Below, one piece after another: positions 60,021-64,000 of a DNA stretch of 64,000 nucleotides. The stretch is taken from positions 1-64,000 of the forward strand of contig DATDPU010000061.1 of assembly GCA_035292585.1 (NCBI GenBank). The letters run 5' to 3'. Both the position numbers and the translations under genes were made by a program. Origin of the DNA: DASSFZ01 sp035292585 (GTDB lineage Bacteria > Chloroflexota > Anaerolineae > Fen-1058). Every line of letters starts with the position of its first letter. The stretch's first letter is position 1. The notes below the pieces were generated by a model, which was not told the origin of the DNA, searched no databases, and was given only the letters and a program-made list of their open reading frames with translations.

Positions 60021-60351
60021 TTAAAAGGCTTACGCGAGAAAATGGATTCGCTGAAATTTGATTCGATATGGTCGCAGGGCCGCGCGTCCCCGCGGTCGGC
60101 CAGGATAGACGCCCGCGCGGACGCGGGCTTGGAGCAGCAAAAAGCGCAAGTTGTGACCGCGCGCAGTATAGTTGGCGTGAATTGCCCTGCGGTTGTCGTA
60201 AATCAAAAGAGCAAGTCACCAGCGACTACGCTCTTCACCAAAAAGTGAGTAAACATTGAGCACCTTTTGGCCTGGACGGCGAATGGTTGACCGCTTATGC
60301 TCAGACAGCGCAATCTGAAAACCATACGATTCAGGCGAAGGCGAATATTCC

Positions 60352-63300
60352 ATGATCACCTCTATCAACAAGCAAAGCGATTCAACAGAAGAGCTGCAGA
60401 ATGCAAGGCGGCAAGAGGTGGGTGTAGCGGCCGAAGCTGCCCCGGCCAGTTTTTCACCGTCTGCCCCAACGAAAGAATATATCTATGCTGGAGGTCGCCT
60501 GCTGGCTGTCGAAGCGCCGGTGGGCGTGAGCGCCGCGCCGGTTATCAATTCCCTCTCGCCCACGGCGGCGCTCGTCGGCAGCACCTTCACGCTGACAGTC
60601 AACGGCGTCAATCTTTCCAACGCCAGCGCGCTGAACATCAATCCTGCAACGGGCGTCACCGTCAGCAATCTGAGTTCGACGGCGTCGCAGGCGACGGCGA
60701 CCATTACCATCAGCCCATCAGCTGCCACAGGAGCGCGCAACATTTCGGTGACCACGCCCGGCGGCGCGTCGGGTGTTCTACCGTTCACGATTAATGCGCC
60801 AGCGCCCGCCCCAACGCTCACCACCCTGTCGCCCACCTCGGCTATGCCGGGCAGCGTTTTCACGCTGACGCTCAACGGGGCTAACCTGGGCAACGCCAGC
60901 GCCGTCAATTTCAACCCGTCCAGCGGCATTAGCGTCAGCAACATCAGCGCGAGCAGCAGCCAGGTGACGGCGCTGGTCAATATCAGCACGTCCGCGCCCG
61001 TCGGCGCCGTCAACGTATCGGTTACCACGCCGAGCGGCGCCTCCAATAGCCTGTCGTTCAGTGTGAACGCGGCGTTGCCCGCGCCGATGATCACGTCGCT
61101 CGCGCCGATTTCGGCGCTGCAAGGCAATACATTCACCCTGACGATCAATGGCTCGAATCTCTTGAATGCCAGCGCCGTCAACTTCAACCCGTCTACCGGC
61201 GTCACGATCAGCAATCTCAGCTCGACTGCCAATCAGGTCACGGCCACCGTCAGCCTCAGCGCTTCGGCGGCTACCGGGGCGCGCACTGTCTCCGTCACCA
61301 CACCCGGCGGCACATCCAACACGTTGCCTTTTACGGTCAATCCTGCAATACCCGCGCCCTCCTTGACCTCGCTCGCGCCGCTCTCAGCCGCACAAGGCAG
61401 CACGCTCAGCCTGACGCTCAATGGAACGAATCTGGCAAACGCCAGCGCGATCAACTTCACGCCATCAACGGGCATTACCATCAGCAATTTGAGTTCGTCG
61501 GCCAGCCAGGTGACAGCTACCGTCATGATCGCTGCCTCGGCGACCACCGGTGGGCGCACCGTCTCGGTCACGACGCCAGGCGGCGCGTCCAACACCCTGG
61601 CTTTCACCGTGAACCCGTCCGCGCTGCCGCCTACGATTTCCACGCTGAATCCCACTTCGGCTCAGGCAGGCAGCAGCATCGCCAACTTCATTGTTAACGG
61701 ATCGAATCTGGCGGGCACGAGCGCCATGAACTTCAACCCGCCGACCGGCATTGCCGTCAGCGGTCTCGGCTCGTCCTCCACGCTCGCGGTAGCAACGGTG
61801 AGCATCACCGCGATGGCGGCGTCCGGGCCGCGTACCGTCTCGGTGACCACACCGGGTGGGACATCCAACACCTTATCGTTTACCGTGAACCCCCTGCCCG
61901 GCGCGCCGATCATTACTGCCCTGTCGCCTTCCTCGGCCGCGCCCGGCAGCAGCGTGATGCTGTCCATCAGCGGCTCGAACTTGAATATCGTCAACACGAT
62001 CAACTTCACACCCAACACCGGGATCACGGTCAACAACATCAGCTCGAACGGTAATCAAGTCACCGCCAGCGTCTCTATCAGTTCACTGGCAACGCCGGGG
62101 CCGCGCACGGTCTCGGTAACGACCGGCGCTGGCACGTCCAACACTTTGACGTTCAATATCGGCGCGCCGGCGAACAACCCGATCCCATCGTTGTCGAGTC
62201 TCTCGCCCTCCAGCGTTTTGGCGGGCAGCGGCGCCGTCACGCTCATGGTCAATGGCCTGAACTTTGTCAGCGGCGCTGTGGTGCGCGTCGATGGCATCAA
62301 TCGCCCGACTACCTTCCTCAGCTCATCGCAGCTGACGACGCAGTTATCGAGCACGGATACAGCGTCAGTGGGCGCCAGGGCGATTTCCGTCTTCAATCCC
62401 GCGCCTGGCGGCGGCTTATCCAACATACTGACATTCACCATTGCGTTCACGCCGCCAGCCATGCCCCCGGCAGCGCCGAGCAACTTATCGGCGACGGCCA
62501 TTTCGAGCAGCCAGGTGAATCTTTCCTGGCAGGACAACAGCACCAACGAGCAGGGCTTTCTGCTCAAGCGGCAAGGGCCGAACGATGTGAGCTTCGTGGA
62601 CATCGCCACGCTGGGCGTGAACGTGACGACGTACAGCGATACGACTGTCTTGGCGAATACGACCTACACCTATCGGGTGCGCGCGTTCAACGCCAACGGC
62701 AACAGCCCCAACTCCAACGATGCGGCTGTTACCACGCCGGGCGGCCCGCCGCCGCCCGCCGCGCCGACCAACCTGGTGGCGACGGCTGTCTCTGGCAGCC
62801 AGGTCACTCTCTCCTGGCAAGACAACAGCACCAACGAGCAGGGCTTTCTGCTCAAGCGAAAAGGCCCGAATGATGTGGGCTTCGTGGACCTCGCCACGCT
62901 CGGCCAAAACGTGAATACCTACGTGGATACGAGCGTGTCGCCCGCGACGCTGTACATGTATCGCGTGCGCGCCTTCAATGCCAACGGCAATAGCGCTAAT
63001 TCCAACGATGCGAGTGTTACCACGCCAGGCGGGGCAACACCTCCGGCCGCGCCGAGCAACCTGATGGCGACGGCCATTTCGAGCAGCCAGGTGAATCTTT
63101 CCTGGCAGGACAACAGCAACGACGAGCAGGGCTTTCTGCTCAAACGGCAAGGGCCGAACGATGTGAGCTTCGTGGACATCGCCACCCTCGGTCCGAACGT
63201 GACGACGTACACCGACACGAACGTGTCGGCCAACACGACCTACACCTATCGGGTGCGCGCGTTCAACGCCAACGGCAACAGCGTCAATTCCAACGACGCA

Positions 63301-64000
63301 GCGGTCACGACGCCGGGCGGCCCGCCGCCACCCGCCGCGCCGAGCAACCTGGCGGCGACCCCCGTCTCGAGTACGCGCATCCGGCTGACCTGGCGAGACA
63401 ACAGTAACGATGAGCAGGGCTTCACCGTGCGGCGCAAAGGGCCATTCGACGCCGACTTTGTGACGGCCGCGACCGTGCTCTCGAACACCACAATTTTCAC
63501 CGATACCAATCTGTTGCCCGGAACCACGTATGCGTATCGGATCAGAGCGTTCAACGCCAACGGCGGCTCCGGTTCCAACGAGGCGAGCGCGACAACGTTC
63601 GACGCCTTCGCACTTCAGGCGGAAAGCGCGACCAAGGAATTCGTAGACGCCGACGCTGCCGCGTTAGCGGCCGCGCCAGCCGGGGCCGCGGCCACGTCAT
63701 CAGCCTCTGGCAGCATTACCGACAATACGACACCGCTGGGCGTCGCCCCCGGCGCGCCGGCCGGGGCATTCGCCTTGAGCGATTTCGACAACATCAATCC
63801 TTACAACGGTAACTTGAATTTCCGCCTGCCCTTGCTCACCATCGCCGGGCGTGGCGCGGCGCAGACGATGATGATGCTGGCGCTCAACACCAAGAGCTGG
63901 CGCGTCGATGCTTCTATCATTCCGGCTCAAGGCATCATCTACACACCCATGAACGAGCCGTGGTCCGACCTGGAAGTGGGCTACGGGCCGGGCGTGCTGG
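60352..64000 (+). CDS. Giant surface protein: IPT/TIG repeats, Fn3 repeats, RHS-type start (truncated by window)
   Basis: The frame from ATG 60352 is open to the end of the window (more than 1216 codons). After a short N-terminus with TKEYIYAGGRLLAVE (a phrase typical of RHS/YD-repeat proteins) come about seven IPT/TIG-like Ig domains of some 90 residues, each with SLSPTSA..GS.FTLT.NG.NL...S and ending RTVSVTTPGG.SNTL.F.V (about 60540-62450). Four Fn3 domains follow (about 62460-63600; ISSSQVNLSWQDNSTNEQGF, YTYRVRAFNANGNS), then DFDNINPYNGNLNFRLPLL, the usual start of the RHS/YD core. No signal peptide is obvious. Neighbouring Fn3 units are nearly identical, suggesting recent duplication or concerted evolution. 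Likely a polymorphic-toxin or adhesin-type protein. Confidence 0.88.
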   Translation, partial: MITSINKQSDSTEELQNARRQEVGVAAEAAPASFSPSAPTKEYIYAGGRLLAVEAPVGVSAAPVINSLSPTAALVGSTFTLTVNGVNLSNASALNINPATGVTVSNLSSTASQATATITISPSAATGARNISVTTPGGASGVLPFTINAPAPAPTLTTLSPTSAMPGSVFTLTLNGANLGNASAVNFNPSSGISVSNISASSSQVTALVNISTSAPVGAVNVSVTTPSGASNSLSFSVNAALPAPMITSLAPISALQGNTFTLTINGSNLLNASAVNFNPSTGVTISNLSSTANQVTATVSLSASAATGARTVSVTTPGGTSNTLPFTVNPAIPAPSLTSLAPLSAAQGSTLSLTLNGTNLANASAINFTPSTGITISNLSSSASQVTATVMIAASATTGGRTVSVTTPGGASNTLAFTVNPSALPPTISTLNPTSAQAGSSIANFIVNGSNLAGTSAMNFNPPTGIAVSGLGSSSTLAVATVSITAMAASGPRTVSVTTPGGTSNTLSFTVNPLPGAPIITALSPSSAAPGSSVMLSISGSNLNIVNTINFTPNTGITVNNISSNGNQVTASVSISSLATPGPRTVSVTTGAGTSNTLTFNIGAPANNPIPSLSSLSPSSVLAGSGAVTLMVNGLNFVSGAVVRVDGINRPTTFLSSSQLTTQLSSTDTASVGARAISVFNPAPGGGLSNILTFTIAFTPPAMPPAAPSNLSATAISSSQVNLSWQDNSTNEQGFLLKRQGPNDVSFVDIATLGVNVTTYSDTTVLANTTYTYRVRAFNANGNSPNSNDAAVTTPGGPPPPAAPTNLVATAVSGSQVTLSWQDNSTNEQGFLLKRKGPNDVGFVDLATLGQNVNTYVDTSVSPATLYMYRVRAFNANGNSANSNDASVTTPGGATPPAAPSNLMATAISSSQVNLSWQDNSNDEQGFLLKRQGPNDVSFVDIATLGPNVTTYTDTNVSANTTYTYRVRAFNANGNSVNSNDAAVTTPGGPPPPAAPSNLAATPVSSTRIRLTWRDNSNDEQGFTVRRKGPFDADFVTAATVLSNTTIFTDTNLLPGTTYAYRIRAFNANGGSGSNEASATTFDAFALQAESATKEFVDADAAALAAAPAGAAATSSASGSITDNTTPLGVAPGAPAGAFALSDFDNINPYNGNLNFRLPLLTIAGRGAAQTMMMLALNTKSWRVDASIIPAQGIIYTPMNEPWSDLEVGYGPGVL

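Larger units (their letters stand above)
59516..60351. other. Remnant-rich intergenic region
   Basis: Holds a tRNA 3'-end-like sequence (59680-59719), an SH3-like fragment on the minus strand (59811-60020), and a GCGCGTCCCCGCGG/CCCGCGCGGACGCGGGC repeat (about 60085-60130) of the dispersed GACGCGGGC family. No complete gene is visible. A GAAGG (60337-60341) precedes the ATG of the following gene. Confidence 0.5.

Overview
The window is high-GC DNA with ordinary bacterial gene density, mostly Shine-Dalgarno starts and TAG/TGA/TAA stops used normally. The gene set suggests a free-living, probably Chloroflexota-like (Anaerolineae-type) bacterium: a chlD-type chelatase gene with a frameshift junction, a BTAD/NB-ARC/TPR regulator, a subtilase with a YTWGG-repeat tail, SH3b/LysM and IPT/Fn3/RHS surface proteins, and many dispersed palindromic repeats. 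The lineage is an inference from gene content; no rRNA or complete tRNA is present.

Region 1 (0-12.5 kb): a soluble PAS histidine kinase, threonine synthase, two adjacent deoxynucleoside kinases, SurE, a chelatase chlI/chlD gene whose halves meet at a nine-A run in different frames, a TetR remnant, and a drug-efflux type ABC set (permease, HlyD adaptor, two ATPases). Region 2 (12.4-22.5 kb): response regulator, triple-PDZ protein and sensor kinase in one orientation, an SRPBCC protein, an HtrA-like lipoprotein protease, a class IV aminotransferase and a 994-aa BTAD/NB-ARC/TPR regulator. Region 3 (22.9-28.2 kb): a TPR protein, a J-domain protein with HPP instead of HPD, GrpE and a short DnaK in one operon. 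Region 4 (28.7-42 kb): MutL and MutS (MutS carries an in-frame palindromic repeat insertion), a zinc metallopeptidase, a CBM48 protein, a membrane histidine kinase, the subtilase, a PfkB kinase, an SH3b/LysM secreted protein and a small membrane protein.

Region 5 (42.9-54.6 kb) is the most unusual part: a co-directional cluster of three radical SAM proteins (two SPASM-type, one B12-type), a PEP-synthase-like phosphotransferase, a nucleoside phosphorylase homologue, an MTA/SAH-deaminase-type amidohydrolase, a PqqD-like/zinc-ribbon/PP-loop protein, a methyltransferase and a thymidylate-kinase-like protein. The phosphorylase and deaminase could recycle the 5'-deoxyadenosine and thioether nucleosides released by the SAM enzymes. 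Two of these genes have their 3' ends overwritten by MITE-like repeats that supply the stop codons.

Region 6 (54.6-59.5 kb): a divergent GGDEF protein with a ribbon-helix-helix-like tail, then an AT-richer RiPP-like locus: a short precursor peptide with a strong promoter and RBS and an in-frame TAG just before a Cys-Lys, a PqqD-like protein, a CPBP membrane protease, a nucleotidyltransferase and two ABC-2 permeases flanking the C-terminal remnant of a lost ATPase. Region 7 (59.6-64 kb): a tRNA 3'-end-like remnant, an SH3 fragment and the start of a giant IPT/Fn3/RHS-type surface protein that runs off the window.

Several families of short inverted-repeat elements recur through the window and explain most intergenic sequence.
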